Below are positions 1 through 9,768 of a stretch of 64,000 bases of DNA, in pieces (the stretch's first letter is position 1; the number at the start of each line of letters is the position of its first letter). Below the pieces are notes generated by a model. That model was given only the letters and a program-made list of their open reading frames with translations, was not told the origin of the DNA and searched no databases. Where the stretch lies: positions 248,001-312,000 of the forward strand of contig CAYPIY010000005.1 in NCBI GenBank assembly GCA_964410965.1. The letters are read 5' to 3'. This DNA comes from JBBIRG01 sp964410965. Lineage in GTDB: Bacteria; CLD3; SB21; JBBIRG01. Made by a program: the position numbers and the translations under genes.

Positions 1-145
1 TCGCAATCACATATTTCGGATTGATGGGACTAACGGCAATAGACGTTTCATGCTGATCTAACGCACCCCAGGTAATCGAATCAATTTGTACTTGCGCGTT
101 TAAACTTAACGTCAGAGCCAATAAAAGAAAAGCAAACTTTTTCAT
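1..145 (-). CDS. Secreted protein, N-terminal fragment (runs off left edge)
   Basis: Only the first 48 codons are in the window. The ATG at 143-145 lies 5 bases behind a strong ribosome site (acctcctt on the plus strand from 151), which fixes the start. Residues 1-18 (MKKFAFLLLALTLSLNAQ) are a signal peptide. The short mature stretch (HETSIAVSPINPKYVIA) reads like the opening blade of BNR/sialidase-like propellers, in which 'E.SIAV.P.NP..I' phrases are common. This is inference from a short fragment. It lies just downstream of, and on the same strand as, the LVIVD protein, so the left edge continues a cluster of exported proteins. Confidence 0.7.
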   Translation of the reverse strand, partial: MKKFAFLLLALTLSLNAQVQIDSITWGALDQHETSIAVSPINPKYVIA

Positions 146-161
146 CACACACCTCCTTGTT

Positions 162-2432
162 TTATTTGATGAATGTTACCTTCTTATTAACAACACCAAT
201 CGAAGTTTTTAAAGAAACAATGTAAATTCCGGAAGATAAATTTGAAAAATTAAGATCAACTTCGTGAGTACCTTTTTCAACATAACAATTGATTATAGTC
301 ATAACTTTCTGACCCAACACATTAAATACATCTAATTTAATTTTTTCATTCTTAGGCATATTAAATGATAATCTAGTATTGGAATTAAACGGATTTGGAT
401 AATTATTTAATGAAATAGTTTTTTTAATGCTATTTTCAATGTTTTTTATATCCACAATCAGGTTATTTTTAAAAATTAATAAACCTTTTTCGCCCGTTAT
501 AATGTAAACCATATTTTCTTTTGCAACTATTGAATGGGCATCAAAATTTGCCTGAAGCGGGATTTCATAGGGGTCAAATGGATTCTCAATATTAAACATA
601 CCCATTTCTTCATCTGCCCAATACGCATATTTTTCATCTACAAATAATTTAATTTGACTGAATGATCCATATGTTCTATCTGCATAACCCAATATAATTG
701 GTTGAATTGGATTTGAAACACCCAACACAAAAAACGTATCAATTCTATCTGTATATAATATTGAATCTTTTAATAAAAGCCCCCATACCTCTTGACCATT
801 AAAGAAATTTGCAACTTCAAAGGGCTGATTATTTCTATAATTTAAAATTCTCATTCCATATTGGAATGTTCCCATATAAATGATTGTATCCGTAACGGCT
901 ATATCATAAGGAGCGTAAATATTTGATTTGTATACTCCAAGTTGATATGGCGAATAAGGGTTCTGTACATCAACAATTTCTAATATAGTATCATTTATGC
1001 TTAAATATTGTGTTAGAAATATTTTATTACCAAACTTCGCTATATTATTTCGTACATAGGCGCCGGTTGTATAGGCTCTTATAATACCCCGATAATAACT
1101 AATAATTTGAGGTTGGTTTATATTCGAATAATCTATTATATATAATCCCCTCGGATCATTGGCAACAAAATCATTTCTGCAAATAACATAAACAAAATTA
1201 CCTTCCACCTCGAGGTCAACTGCGCAACTGCCGGTATTAACATTTGATATTGTTTTTGGGTGGTATGGATCAGAAACATCTAATATCCATAATCCTGAAT
1301 TTGCGCAAGCAATAAGGGCTAAACTGTCTTTTAACTTGATATTAGAAAGAGCTGCCGCCGTAGCGAAAAAACTAATTTGCTTCAACGAATCAGGATTTTC
1401 AGCGTCTATTAGCATCATGCCGGAATAGACGCCGGTAATAATCATACCGTTATTGTAATTTATTCCGCCGAATGAGTGAGTTAAATTATTTGAAGTATAG
1501 AAGTCTCTTAATACAGGCATACTGGGTTCTGAAATATCGAAGCTATATACGCCTCCTCCGCCTGTGGCAAAAACGATGTTGTTATGTATCGCCGTATTAT
1601 ATATTTCACCATGGGCAGCAAGTATATAACCCAATTTTACGGGCTGCAGCGGTTCTGCAACGGAATAGACCAACAAGCTGTCATTAAGTGTGCTGACTAA
1701 CAATAGACTATCATAAACAGATAAATCTGAAATGTTAGCTTCCATCTCAAATGTGTAACTTTGCGGGTGATCCGGATCGGCGACATCCACGATAGAAAAG
1801 CCATATCCTTGCATTCCGTTCGCATAAACAGTTTTTCCATTTACTGCAATATTGGCAGGTAGTTCATCCCCCACAACAAATGTACCGCCTCGTAAAAATG
1901 GATTTGATGGGTTGGATATGTCAATAATCTTCAGATAACAACCCCACGTCAACGAATAAGCGAATGAATCCCTCACGGTTAAATTCATTCCTCCGGTTTC
2001 AACACTTCCTGATAAAACGGGTTGATTCGGATTTGAGATGTCGAGTATTAAGAGATATCCGGCCGTTGAAGCATATAAATATTGACCTCGAACATCCAGT
2101 CCGTTAATTATGTCGCCATTGGTTAAATATTCACCGATAATCTCCGGTGATTCAGGATTTTGTATATCTAATATTTGAATAGTGGGCCCGTTGCCGATAT
2201 AAGCATAGGGCAAATGAATATCCACGCCTCCGCAGGCGCCCCATGCCCATCTTCCGAGTAATGTAAGCACGCTGTCGTCCATGGGTTTCTGGAAATTATT
2301 TTGTTGTTTTTGCCGGCGTTCATACTGCTCGCGCATCCGTTTTATGTACATATTATCTTCAAGCGAGCTCTGCGTAAATAGGGGCTGTGAAAAGATCAAG
2401 AACCCAAATACGATGAATAATAACCGATTCAT
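162..2432 (-). CDS. Secreted LVIVD-repeat beta-propeller protein with T9SS sorting domain
   Basis: 756 residues. Residues 1-20 are a signal peptide, followed by a charged Gln-rich segment (about 24-50). From about 85 to 620 there are at least eight LVIVD-type blades of the form 'L.I.DISNP..P...G' (for example LLILDISNPNQPVL, LKIIDISNPSNPFL, LWILDVSDPYHP), a family expected to fold as a beta-propeller. From about 675 the protein has a type A T9SS C-terminal sorting domain (NNYPNPFNSN ... VLGQKV ... VTFIK). I infer outer-membrane export and surface attachment or release through T9SS; the binding partner is unknown. AAGGA lies 8 bases before the ATG. The gene is clearly more AT-rich than the enolase region, which may reflect transfer or relaxed codon use. 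Confidence 0.85.
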   Translation of the reverse strand: MNRLLFIVFGFLIFSQPLFTQSSLEDNMYIKRMREQYERRQKQQNNFQKPMDDSVLTLLGRWAWGACGGVDIHLPYAYIGNGPTIQILDIQNPESPEIIGEYLTNGDIINGLDVRGQYLYASTAGYLLILDISNPNQPVLSGSVETGGMNLTVRDSFAYSLTWGCYLKIIDISNPSNPFLRGGTFVVGDELPANIAVNGKTVYANGMQGYGFSIVDVADPDHPQSYTFEMEANISDLSVYDSLLLVSTLNDSLLVYSVAEPLQPVKLGYILAAHGEIYNTAIHNNIVFATGGGGVYSFDISEPSMPVLRDFYTSNNLTHSFGGINYNNGMIITGVYSGMMLIDAENPDSLKQISFFATAAALSNIKLKDSLALIACANSGLWILDVSDPYHPKTISNVNTGSCAVDLEVEGNFVYVICRNDFVANDPRGLYIIDYSNINQPQIISYYRGIIRAYTTGAYVRNNIAKFGNKIFLTQYLSINDTILEIVDVQNPYSPYQLGVYKSNIYAPYDIAVTDTIIYMGTFQYGMRILNYRNNQPFEVANFFNGQEVWGLLLKDSILYTDRIDTFFVLGVSNPIQPIILGYADRTYGSFSQIKLFVDEKYAYWADEEMGMFNIENPFDPYEIPLQANFDAHSIVAKENMVYIITGEKGLLIFKNNLIVDIKNIENSIKKTISLNNYPNPFNSNTRLSFNMPKNEKIKLDVFNVLGQKVMTIINCYVEKGTHEVDLNFSNLSSGIYIVSLKTSIGVVNKKVTFIK

Positions 2433-2570
2433 AGAATTGTCCTTTTTTATACTCCAGCAAACGTAGATTGGTACTGTTAATGTAAGTCAGGGAAATGGGA
2501 AAAGCAAGCGGGGTACCCTTTTATACCTGCAAATTTAGTTATCCGCGACAGCCGCTTGATTATACGGCAT

Positions 2571-2768
2571 TCAACCGATCGTTCGTTTTCTTTCCCGAAG
2601 CACCCAATATCCCAGTGCGCCAAGGAACACAGCGGCAACCGCGCTCATCCAGACAGGAATTTCAATGCCGTCCGCGATCACCTCGATCTGAAAAATGAAC
2701 CGGAGAAATTGAAGGATTGCGATTAAGGCCAGAAACAGCCCGGCCGCTAACGACGCAGGTTTTTTCAT
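2571..2768 (-). CDS. Small two-helix membrane protein, unknown
   Basis: 65 residues with two predicted membrane helices (about 7-27 and 37-57), a short polar linker and a basic tail (LRERKRTIG), so the C-terminus is probably cytoplasmic. A strong ribosome site (acctcct on the plus strand, 2775-2781) sits 6 bases before the ATG, which supports real translation. I do not recognise the family. It follows the large secreted protein (2871-5945) on the same strand but is separated from it by a terminator-like hairpin, so it may have its own promoter. Confidence 0.6.
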   Translation of the reverse strand: MKKPASLAAGLFLALIAILQFLRFIFQIEVIADGIEIPVWMSAVAAVFLGALGYWVLRERKRTIG

Positions 2769-2817
2769 ATTATCACCTCCTTACATCAATTTAACTTCCT
2801 GACCGAAGAAGCGCAAT

Positions 2818-2848
2818 AAAAAACCCGTTACGGAGATAACGGGTTTTT
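2818..2848 (-). terminator. Rho-independent terminator after the BNR/Fn3 protein
   Basis: Arms AACCCGTTA and TAACGGGTT with a 6-base loop. The A-run on the left becomes a U-run on minus-strand transcripts. It lies 22 bases downstream of the stop at 2871. Confidence 0.75.
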
Positions 2849-2870
2849 CACGGACTGATTTGCTTGAACG

Positions 2871-5800
2871 CTACTTCATGAGTATCATTTTTTTCGTGAT
2901 GCTCCGGTTACCGGAAACCAGCTGGTAAAAATACAGGCCGGATCCCACGGGCTTGTTCTGCCTGTTTCTTCCGTTCCACATAACCTGATACATCCCCTTA
3001 TCATGCAAACGATCGGTTAAGAGTGTCACCTCCTGGCCGAGCAGGTTCAGGATCCTGATTTTATAATGCCCGGCTTCGGGAATCTCGTACCGGATCGATG
3101 TCGCCGGATTGAAAGGGTTCGGATAATTCTGATGCAGCGTCAGTTTCCGGGGATTCGTTTCCGCCGGCTCGCCTGCCGCCACAGATGCCTGTACAAGGAT
3201 CTCATTGCTTTTGCCGCTCACATTGTCATGGATATCCGCCACCGTTACAAAATAATAATAAGAGACGGACGGAAGCGCGTCGGTATCCTCAAAAACCGTG
3301 TCCGTGACGATTCCGGCGGGCATCAGCGTGTCGGGATTTGCGCCGGACTGACGCGACCTGTAAATCATATAATGGCTGAAATCACTGTCGTACGAGGCTT
3401 CCCAGTGCAGTTGAACGGCATTCCCGGACACGTTGCCGGCAAGCCTTGACAAAGGAACCGGCGCGATATTGTCCAGGGAATAACCGCTGTCGGGGCGCGA
3501 ATCGTAAAACAGGTTGGGATCAGCGGTATGAGCGGATATGAGAAAATAATGCTTCCCTTCCGTCCGGGAGGATGAATCGTACAATGTCAAACAGGTCATC
3601 GCGTACTGGCTCCATCGGTGCGCGGGCACATTAACGAGCCATTCCCACACGAATTCGCGGCCGTCCGTACGCCGGTATGCCTTGCCGGAAAAATCAGAGG
3701 TGAGATCCTTCAGACCGGTGATCTCGTTTTTATCAAACCCTCCTTCGTCCGGCAATGCCCGCCAGACGCTGTAAAACGTAACATCGCCCAGATTGGTGTC
3801 CAGATCGGATGCCTGCCACGTCATGTAAATTTTTCCGCCCTGGTCATTGGGCACGTCTTTGACGTATGAAATATGAGGCGAATGCTCCTGCGCGGTCGTA
3901 AACGAACCGGTTTCCGTGCGTTCCGTTCCCATCGAATTGGACGCGGTGATTTCATAAAAATAGCGTGTATCGGGAATCAGTCCGCTGAGGCTGTGTTGCA
4001 TCGCATAGACCGTTCCGGGACCGATTGAAACCGGATCCGCGCTGTTTGCGCAGGACGTGTCGGCTCCCCAGCTGAAATATGCCGTCGTATACAGGCTGTT
4101 TGGGTTTACGGTTCCGGCCAGTTTTGCCGATGCAGGATAGACATCTGTAGCCGGCAGGAGGATGACTCCGGGCCGCGCACCGGCAGTGACAAAAACCTGA
4201 TCCACGGTAAACATCGTATCCACATGATTAAGCGCCATGATCCGGTAATGGTATTCCGTCCCCGGATCCAGGGACTGCAGGTTAAACTCGACGGGCACTC
4301 CGATTGCGCTCTGGCCGATATATTGCAACCCGGTTGCGCTGCCGTACGAGTCCGAGGTTCCGTATTCGACCCATGCGTACGTGGAATCGCCGTTGGGATT
4401 GATTACAGCGCCGATGATGCAGCTGTTCGTATCAATCACGGATTCTTCATAGGAAACAATGACCGGCGCTGAAGGGCCGGAGCCGAACGGTATCATGTTT
4501 TTATTCACGGACATCACCCGCACGGCCACCGGATGGATCTGCTGACCGCCGCTGACCTGGTTTCCGGTATAGGGATCGCAGTTGTACACGACGACAATTT
4601 TCTGGTCCAGCAACAAATCCTTCGCGGTGGAAGGGAATGTCATATCCCAGCCGGTCAGGTTTGCGCCGAGGTCCACCGGGTTGCCCCAGGTAATGCCCTG
4701 ATCGTCGGACGCGCACGCGTAAACATGATAATAGGATTTTCCGTTCGCATCCCGGTCGCTGTTGTTGTGAATGCCCTGAAAAACCATGTAAAGGTTGTTT
4801 CCATTGTCGACCGCGCAGCTGGGCAGTCCGAGATAGCCGATCGGCTGGGCGTTATTGCTGATGTCCACGCTGTCCCCTACGGGCAGTTCAGCCGCGAACA
4901 CGACATCGTTCGATCCGGAGGTTTCGCTCCAGTGCATGATTTTGGCGGTGGCGTCAAAAACGTCATCGCCGTTTGCGAGGTGATGATACGTGCTCCAGAA
5001 GCAATGGATCTTGTTCTGATGGTCGATGACGACGTACGGATCAAAATAGGCCCTTTGCTGGTCCGCGTTGACGGTATCGGCGATGACCTGTGAAGTCCAG
5101 GTGTTTCCGGCGTCGGTGGAGACGAACAGATACAATTTTCCGATGATTTTAGAATACGAATCATCAAACGTGGACTGTACGACCGCGACCTTGTTTCCCC
5201 GCGCGGCAATGCTGTAGGCGTCAGAACGGAAATGGGTTGAATCCGCTACCGGAGGAACGGATATGCCGGAGAGTTCCACATCCAGTTTCTGGACGGTGAC
5301 GGTGTTATCGTTGTTGACTTTGATCCTTGTGTATTTTACGCAGTTATTAGGGGAAGATCCGAAACCCGAACAATTAATGGCATGCAGTGTATCCCCCGCT
5401 GAAGTCATTTTGGAAAAATAATACTGCGATCCGTCCGTGTAGTTGCTGAATATTCCGTAATTCGGTACCTGGCTTACGCTGACATAATTGCCGGTATGGG
5501 AATACAGGATTTCTCTTCCGTCCCGTACGGACGTGATTTCAGACCAGCCTTTCCGGGCCGGTTCCACGCGTGCCCACGGTACGGACCATTGGGTGCCGTC
5601 ATACAAAGTGTAATATGATCCTCTCAGGTTCCATGCGGCATTTCCGTCGGAAAGGGAAGCCATGCGCCCGATCGCGATATAATCGTACGGGTATAAGCAG
5701 ACATTATGCGGCGCGGAACCGTTCCCGAGATAATCGTAATAGGTGTAACCCACGGAATCGCCCGGGGGGATTCCGGCTGTCAGGGTCTTGTACGGAGTGG

Positions 5801-5945
5801 CCGGCATGGCACGGGCAGCGGCCGCACCGTCCTCCACATTCATGACTTTTACGGGAAATGAGTTTTTCTGCTGGGACATGCCCGGTCCGGTCAGCATGAT
5901 GCCGCAAAGCAATGCCGGCAATACGACGGATTGAACATAGTTCAT
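2871..5945 (-). CDS. Secreted BNR/Fn3 protein with T9SS sorting domain
   Basis: 1024 residues. Residues 1-24 are a signal peptide. The N-terminal half (about 60-480) is a sialidase-like propeller region with two clear Asp-boxes (STDAGNTW near 275, SDDQGITW near 407). Three fibronectin-III-like segments follow (about 490-590, 590-680, 800-910; note VEYGTSDSYGSA and YYYFVTVADIHDN). The last 90 residues are a T9SS type A sorting domain (YPNPFNPATS ... LLGQEV ... KKMILMK). The Asp-boxes suggest a carbohydrate- or protein-binding propeller. I see no complete sialidase arginine triad, so I do not claim enzymatic activity. The start has CAGGAGAATCGT directly before the ATG. Probably monocistronic, with a terminator downstream. 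Confidence 0.85.
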   Translation of the reverse strand: MNYVQSVVLPALLCGIMLTGPGMSQQKNSFPVKVMNVEDGAAAARAMPATPYKTLTAGIPPGDSVGYTYYDYLGNGSAPHNVCLYPYDYIAIGRMASLSDGNAAWNLRGSYYTLYDGTQWSVPWARVEPARKGWSEITSVRDGREILYSHTGNYVSVSQVPNYGIFSNYTDGSQYYFSKMTSAGDTLHAINCSGFGSSPNNCVKYTRIKVNNDNTVTVQKLDVELSGISVPPVADSTHFRSDAYSIAARGNKVAVVQSTFDDSYSKIIGKLYLFVSTDAGNTWTSQVIADTVNADQQRAYFDPYVVIDHQNKIHCFWSTYHHLANGDDVFDATAKIMHWSETSGSNDVVFAAELPVGDSVDISNNAQPIGYLGLPSCAVDNGNNLYMVFQGIHNNSDRDANGKSYYHVYACASDDQGITWGNPVDLGANLTGWDMTFPSTAKDLLLDQKIVVVYNCDPYTGNQVSGGQQIHPVAVRVMSVNKNMIPFGSGPSAPVIVSYEESVIDTNSCIIGAVINPNGDSTYAWVEYGTSDSYGSATGLQYIGQSAIGVPVEFNLQSLDPGTEYHYRIMALNHVDTMFTVDQVFVTAGARPGVILLPATDVYPASAKLAGTVNPNSLYTTAYFSWGADTSCANSADPVSIGPGTVYAMQHSLSGLIPDTRYFYEITASNSMGTERTETGSFTTAQEHSPHISYVKDVPNDQGGKIYMTWQASDLDTNLGDVTFYSVWRALPDEGGFDKNEITGLKDLTSDFSGKAYRRTDGREFVWEWLVNVPAHRWSQYAMTCLTLYDSSSRTEGKHYFLISAHTADPNLFYDSRPDSGYSLDNIAPVPLSRLAGNVSGNAVQLHWEASYDSDFSHYMIYRSRQSGANPDTLMPAGIVTDTVFEDTDALPSVSYYYFVTVADIHDNVSGKSNEILVQASVAAGEPAETNPRKLTLHQNYPNPFNPATSIRYEIPEAGHYKIRILNLLGQEVTLLTDRLHDKGMYQVMWNGRNRQNKPVGSGLYFYQLVSGNRSITKKMILMK

Positions 5946-6014
5946 ACGATTCTCCTGATTTTTTTCAAAACAATTACTCCTAAAACGCGCTGATATTTGC
6001 GCTACAATTCAATT

Positions 6015-6060
6015 ATAAAAAAAGACTGCTGAAAATCCAAGAAGAAAATTCAGCAGTCTG
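6015..6060 (-). terminator. Rho-independent terminator after eno
   Basis: Perfect 11-bp stem AGACTGCTGAA/TTCAGCAGTCT (6023-6033 with 6049-6059). The A7 tract on the left is read as U7 on the minus strand. It ends the ispB-like/eno transcript. Confidence 0.85.
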
Positions 6061-6086
6061 AAAAAAAAAAATAAAATCCGGAAGGA

Positions 6087-7367
6087 TCAGCGTTTGAATG
6101 CCTTGCGGCCCAGATACAGCGCCTGTTCGCCGAGCGAATCCTCGATGCGCATCAGCTGGTTGTATTTGGCGATGCGGTCGGTTCGCGAGGCGGAACCGGT
6201 CTTGATCTGGCCGGTGTTCAGCGCGACGGCGATGTCCGCGATCGTGGTGTCCTCGGTTTCGCCCGAACGGTGGCTGATGACGGTGGTATATCCCGCGCGG
6301 TGCGCCATCTGCACGGTGTTCATCGTTTCCGTCAGCGTGCCGATCTGGTTGACCTTGATCAGGATCGAGTTGGCGACGCCCATGTCGATTCCTTTGGACA
6401 GATACTTGGGATTGGTCACGAACAAATCATCCCCGACGAGTTGGATCTTGCCGCCCAGGGTATCGGTCATGAGTTTCCATCCGGTCCAGTCGTTCTCGGC
6501 CATGCCGTCCTCGATGGAAATGATCGGGTAATTTTTCACCCACGTTTCCCAGTATTTGACCATCTGGGCGGGCGTGAGCTTGGACTGGTCGGATTTCTTG
6601 AAGACGTACTTGCCGTTCATGAAGAACTCGCTGGCGGCGGGATCGAGCGCGATCATGATTTCTTTTCCGGCCTTGTAGCCCGCGGCGCGGATCGCCTCGA
6701 GGATGACCTCGATCGCTTCCTCGTTGGACTTGAGGTTCGGCGCGAATCCGCCCTCGTCGCCGACGGCGGTGTTGTATTTCTTTCCTTTCAGCACGGCTTT
6801 GAGGTTGTGGAAAATCTCCGCACCCATGCGCAGCGCCTGCTGGAAAGAAGTCGCGCCGACCGGCACGATCATGAATTCCTGGAAATCGACGTTGTTGTCG
6901 GCGTGGGCTCCGCCGTTGAGGATGTTCATCATCGGGACGGGCAGGGTGTTGGCCTGCTTGCCGCCGAGGTACTGGTACAGCGGAAGACCTATTTCGGAGG
7001 CCATGGCCCGCGCGCAAGCGAGACTGACGCCGAGGATCGCGTTGGCGCCGAGTTTCGATTTCGTCGGCGTGCCGTCGAGGGCGATCATTTCCAGATCCAG
7101 CCCGGTCTGGTCTTCGGCGTCGTAGTGCGACAGGTGCTTGGCGATTATCGTATTCACGTTCTTCACGGCTTTCAGGACGCCCTTGCCGAGGAACCTCGTT
7201 TTATCGCCGTCCCGGAGTTCCACCGCCTCGTTTTCGCCGGTGGACGCTCCGCTGGGGACGATCGCCCGGCCGAATCCGCCGCCGTCCAGCTGGACTTCGA
7301 CTTCCACCGTCGGGTTGCCGCGCGAATCGAGCACTTCTCTCGCGTAAATGGAATGTATGCAGCTCAT
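6087..7367 (-). CDS. eno: Enolase (phosphopyruvate hydratase)
   Basis: 426 residues, the usual bacterial length. It interconverts 2-phosphoglycerate and phosphoenolpyruvate in the cytoplasm. Seen: the N-terminal signature AREVLDSRGNPTVEVEV, the substrate loop SGASTGENEA, the Mg2+-binding GDDLFVTN region, the catalytic-lysine segment ILIKVNQIGTLTE and SHRSGETEDTTIADIAVA near the C-terminus. AAGGAGA stands 5 bases before the ATG. It lies 29 bp downstream of the polyprenyl synthase on the same strand and is followed by a strong terminator, so the two are probably co-transcribed. Family assignment is firm. Confidence 0.98.
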   Translation of the reverse strand: MSCIHSIYAREVLDSRGNPTVEVEVQLDGGGFGRAIVPSGASTGENEAVELRDGDKTRFLGKGVLKAVKNVNTIIAKHLSHYDAEDQTGLDLEMIALDGTPTKSKLGANAILGVSLACARAMASEIGLPLYQYLGGKQANTLPVPMMNILNGGAHADNNVDFQEFMIVPVGATSFQQALRMGAEIFHNLKAVLKGKKYNTAVGDEGGFAPNLKSNEEAIEVILEAIRAAGYKAGKEIMIALDPAASEFFMNGKYVFKKSDQSKLTPAQMVKYWETWVKNYPIISIEDGMAENDWTGWKLMTDTLGGKIQLVGDDLFVTNPKYLSKGIDMGVANSILIKVNQIGTLTETMNTVQMAHRAGYTTVISHRSGETEDTTIADIAVALNTGQIKTGSASRTDRIAKYNQLMRIEDSLGEQALYLGRKAFKR

Positions 7368-7396
7368 GGTCTTCTCCTTGAAAAATTCATTGAGGG

Positions 7397-8371
7397 TTAT
7401 TTATTGCGAATCCTGTTATAATCGGCAAAGCGGACCAGGCCCGACCGTGCGTCCGATTCCGGAAATTCCGAAAGGGCGCGGGCGGCCAGCCCGGCGTGAT
7501 AACTGATCTTCTCCTCCGCGTATCCGAGCCCTCCGTGCCGGTTTACAAACTGGTGAATGTCGCGGATATCCTGGGCGTGCAGTCCGTGGCGGATTTTCGA
7601 TAAAACGGAACGGGCTTCCGAGCGGGTGGATTGTTTCAGGGCATGAAGGATCGGCAGGGTCAGGTTGCGTTCTTTCAGGTCGCGGCCCTTGGTCTTGCCG
7701 ATGATTTTCGGGTCGCCGGTGTAATCGAAGACGTCGTCGCGGATCTGGAAGGCGATGCCGGCGTGCAAGCCGTATTCCCGCAGGGCTTTCCGGGCGGAAT
7801 CGTTCCCGTCGGCGGTGACCGCGCCGAGCTCGCACGCCCCGGAAATCAGCGCGCCGGTCTTGTCGGAGATCATGCGGAAATAAGTGGCTTCGTCCATATC
7901 GAGTTTCCGGCTGCGCTCGTTCTGGACCAGTTCGCCCTCGCTGGCCCGCCGTGCGACTTCCGCGATCAGTTCCGTCGCCTCCTGCCTCCGTACGTCCGCC
8001 ATGCTGATCAGCGCGTTGGCCAGCAGGTAATCGCCCATCAGCACGGCCACCTTGTTGTTCCAGATCGAGTTGACCGACGGCAGACTGCGTCTCATGTCGG
8101 CCCCGTCCACGACGTCGTCGTGGATCAGCGTCGCGGTGTGGATCAGTTCGATCGTCATCGCGGCGGAATACGCCTCTTCCGGTACGCTTCCGCCGCAGCA
8201 CTTGGCCGAGAGCAGCACCAGCCCGGGCCGGAGGTTCTTTCCCCGGGCGGATATGATGTAGCGGGCCACGGCGTCGATCAGCGGGACCCGGGACTGCAGG
8301 CGGGTCCTGAATTTTTTCTGGAACAGCCTGAGTTCGGAACGGACAGGCCTGAAAACGTGGTCAGCGGTCAT
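7397..8371 (-). CDS. Long-chain polyprenyl diphosphate synthase
   Basis: 324 residues, trans-isoprenyl diphosphate synthase family. The first Asp-rich motif is DDVVDGADMRR (85-95) and the second is RDDVFD (211-216). Both bind Mg2+-diphosphate. The residues before the first motif (HTATLIHDD) have small side chains at the chain-length gate, which in this family goes with long products (C35-C50) for quinone tails rather than farnesyl diphosphate. With mqnA in the same window the likely role is the menaquinone side chain. I infer a heptaprenyl-to-nonaprenyl class product; exact length cannot be read from sequence. It sits directly upstream of eno. Confidence 0.93.
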   Translation of the reverse strand: MTADHVFRPVRSELRLFQKKFRTRLQSRVPLIDAVARYIISARGKNLRPGLVLLSAKCCGGSVPEEAYSAAMTIELIHTATLIHDDVVDGADMRRSLPSVNSIWNNKVAVLMGDYLLANALISMADVRRQEATELIAEVARRASEGELVQNERSRKLDMDEATYFRMISDKTGALISGACELGAVTADGNDSARKALREYGLHAGIAFQIRDDVFDYTGDPKIIGKTKGRDLKERNLTLPILHALKQSTRSEARSVLSKIRHGLHAQDIRDIHQFVNRHGGLGYAEEKISYHAGLAARALSEFPESDARSGLVRFADYNRIRNK

Positions 8372-8475
8372 GCAGTCATCCTTTTTGCCGTAGCTCGGTT
8401 TCGGTTCATGCGGTCCCGTGAATGTAATTTTTTATGCGAATCATTGCAAGCGATTTGTTTGGGACTGAAACGTTC

Positions 8476-9768
8476 TCAGTGCTGCAGGGTTTTGAAGAAC
8501 ACGGCCGCGAGAAAACCGAGCAGGGTGGACAGCCCGGTCAGCGAGCCGCCTTTGTAAGCCGATTCCGGAAGCATCGTCTGGGCGATCATCGTCAGCATCG
8601 CGCCGGCGGCGATGCCCTCGATCAGCGCGAACGTCCCCGCGGGCGTTTCCTGCATCGTGATGTTCCCGGTCCAAGCGCCCAGGCCCGTAAACAGCATCAG
8701 GCTCACCCACATCAGCAGGATCCGCTTCATCGGGAACCCCTGTTCCCGCATGCCGGCCGAACTCGAAAGCGCCTCGGGAAAATTCGACAGGAACAGCCCG
8801 GCGATCAGCGAGAGGCTCACCGGCGCGTGGATCATGCTCACGCCGATCACCAGCGATTCCGGAATGCCGTCGAGAAAAACGCCGAGGAAAATCGCCAGCG
8901 GCGCGCCCGGATGCTGCTGGACCGCCTCCTTGATATCTGTGCGCGTGGGCAAAATGATTTTCTCGTCGATGTACCGGTAGGCTTTCTTGGACCATTGTTT
9001 CCGGCTGTGCGCGTCGATGACGTTTTTATCGTGCAGGTCGGTCAGACGGTTTTTCGCGATCACCGAAAGGTTCATCGCGACCGAGGGATGGGCTTTCGCG
9101 AGCCGGTCGAAGTGCTCTTTCAGGATCACCCACGTCCGCGTGTCCTGCGCCGCGACGGCCGTCATCGTCCGCATCTCCCCCGTAATCAGCCCGATCTCGC
9201 CGAACACGTCGTTATCCCCGAGATCCGCAATGCGCTTCATCTGGTTTTTAATGTCCACAATTTCGACATGGCCGTGATCGATGATGTAGAAACTGTCCGA
9301 CGGTTCGCCCTGCCGGATGATGGTGGAGCCTTTCGGGAACGTTCGCGGCTGGATGTAGGGCAGGAGCGTCTGGATATCCGCCGGCGGAAGATGGCGGAAC
9401 AGATCGATCCGGCCCAGGCGGTCGGACAGTTCCCGGCAGGATTCGATTTTTTTCTTTTTCAGGAACTGGATAGTGGTCGAGGCTTTGCGCAGAAACCCGC
9501 CCTGGTGGCTGATCACCCGGTCGAGTACAAGGAACAGCAGTCCGCCCAGTATGCATCCGGCCGCGAGCGGGTAGAAATGCCCGTGACTGATGGCCGGGGC
9601 TACCAGATCGAGCGTCAGCGCCGCGATCAGCGCTCCGCTGCCGAACGCCATCAGGAACGCCGTGGTTTTGTCGCCCGGCCTCCATACCAGCAGCGTCAGC
9701 GCCCCCAGCGGAAGCGAGACCGCGCTGATCAGCCCGAACCAGAATGCGGTCATTGATGGGTCGTTCAT
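8476..9768 (-). CDS. ZIP-like metal transporter with inserted cyclic-nucleotide-binding domain
   Basis: 430 residues. Three N-terminal membrane helices (about 8-30, 38-58, 65-85) are followed by a cytoplasmic linker and a CRP-type nucleotide-binding domain (about 120-240) with a phosphate-binding cassette FGEIGLITGEMRTMTAVA (189-206) that keeps the R-T pair. About five more helices (288-430) carry the ZIP-like motifs LDGIPESLVIG (299-309) and LSNFPEALSSS (327-337). In ZIP proteins the metal-binding pair is HNxPEG and HExPHE; here D/P-E and N/P-E variants stand in, so the metal may differ or transport may be altered. I infer a transporter gated by cAMP or c-di-AMP-like ligands. It lies on the same strand as the polyprenyl synthase with a 104-bp gap. 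Confidence 0.8.
   Translation of the reverse strand: MNDPSMTAFWFGLISAVSLPLGALTLLVWRPGDKTTAFLMAFGSGALIAALTLDLVAPAISHGHFYPLAAGCILGGLLFLVLDRVISHQGGFLRKASTTIQFLKKKKIESCRELSDRLGRIDLFRHLPPADIQTLLPYIQPRTFPKGSTIIRQGEPSDSFYIIDHGHVEIVDIKNQMKRIADLGDNDVFGEIGLITGEMRTMTAVAAQDTRTWVILKEHFDRLAKAHPSVAMNLSVIAKNRLTDLHDKNVIDAHSRKQWSKKAYRYIDEKIILPTRTDIKEAVQQHPGAPLAIFLGVFLDGIPESLVIGVSMIHAPVSLSLIAGLFLSNFPEALSSSAGMREQGFPMKRILLMWVSLMLFTGLGAWTGNITMQETPAGTFALIEGIAAGAMLTMIAQTMLPESAYKGGSLTGLSTLLGFLAAVFFKTLQH

Noticed and set aside
6270..7421. Long plus-strand frame opposite enolase
   Set aside because: Shadow of the GC-rich eno coding strand; no start signal or family resemblance. The same holds for long frames opposite the ZIP-cNMP gene (8434-9756) and pgk (24306-25439).
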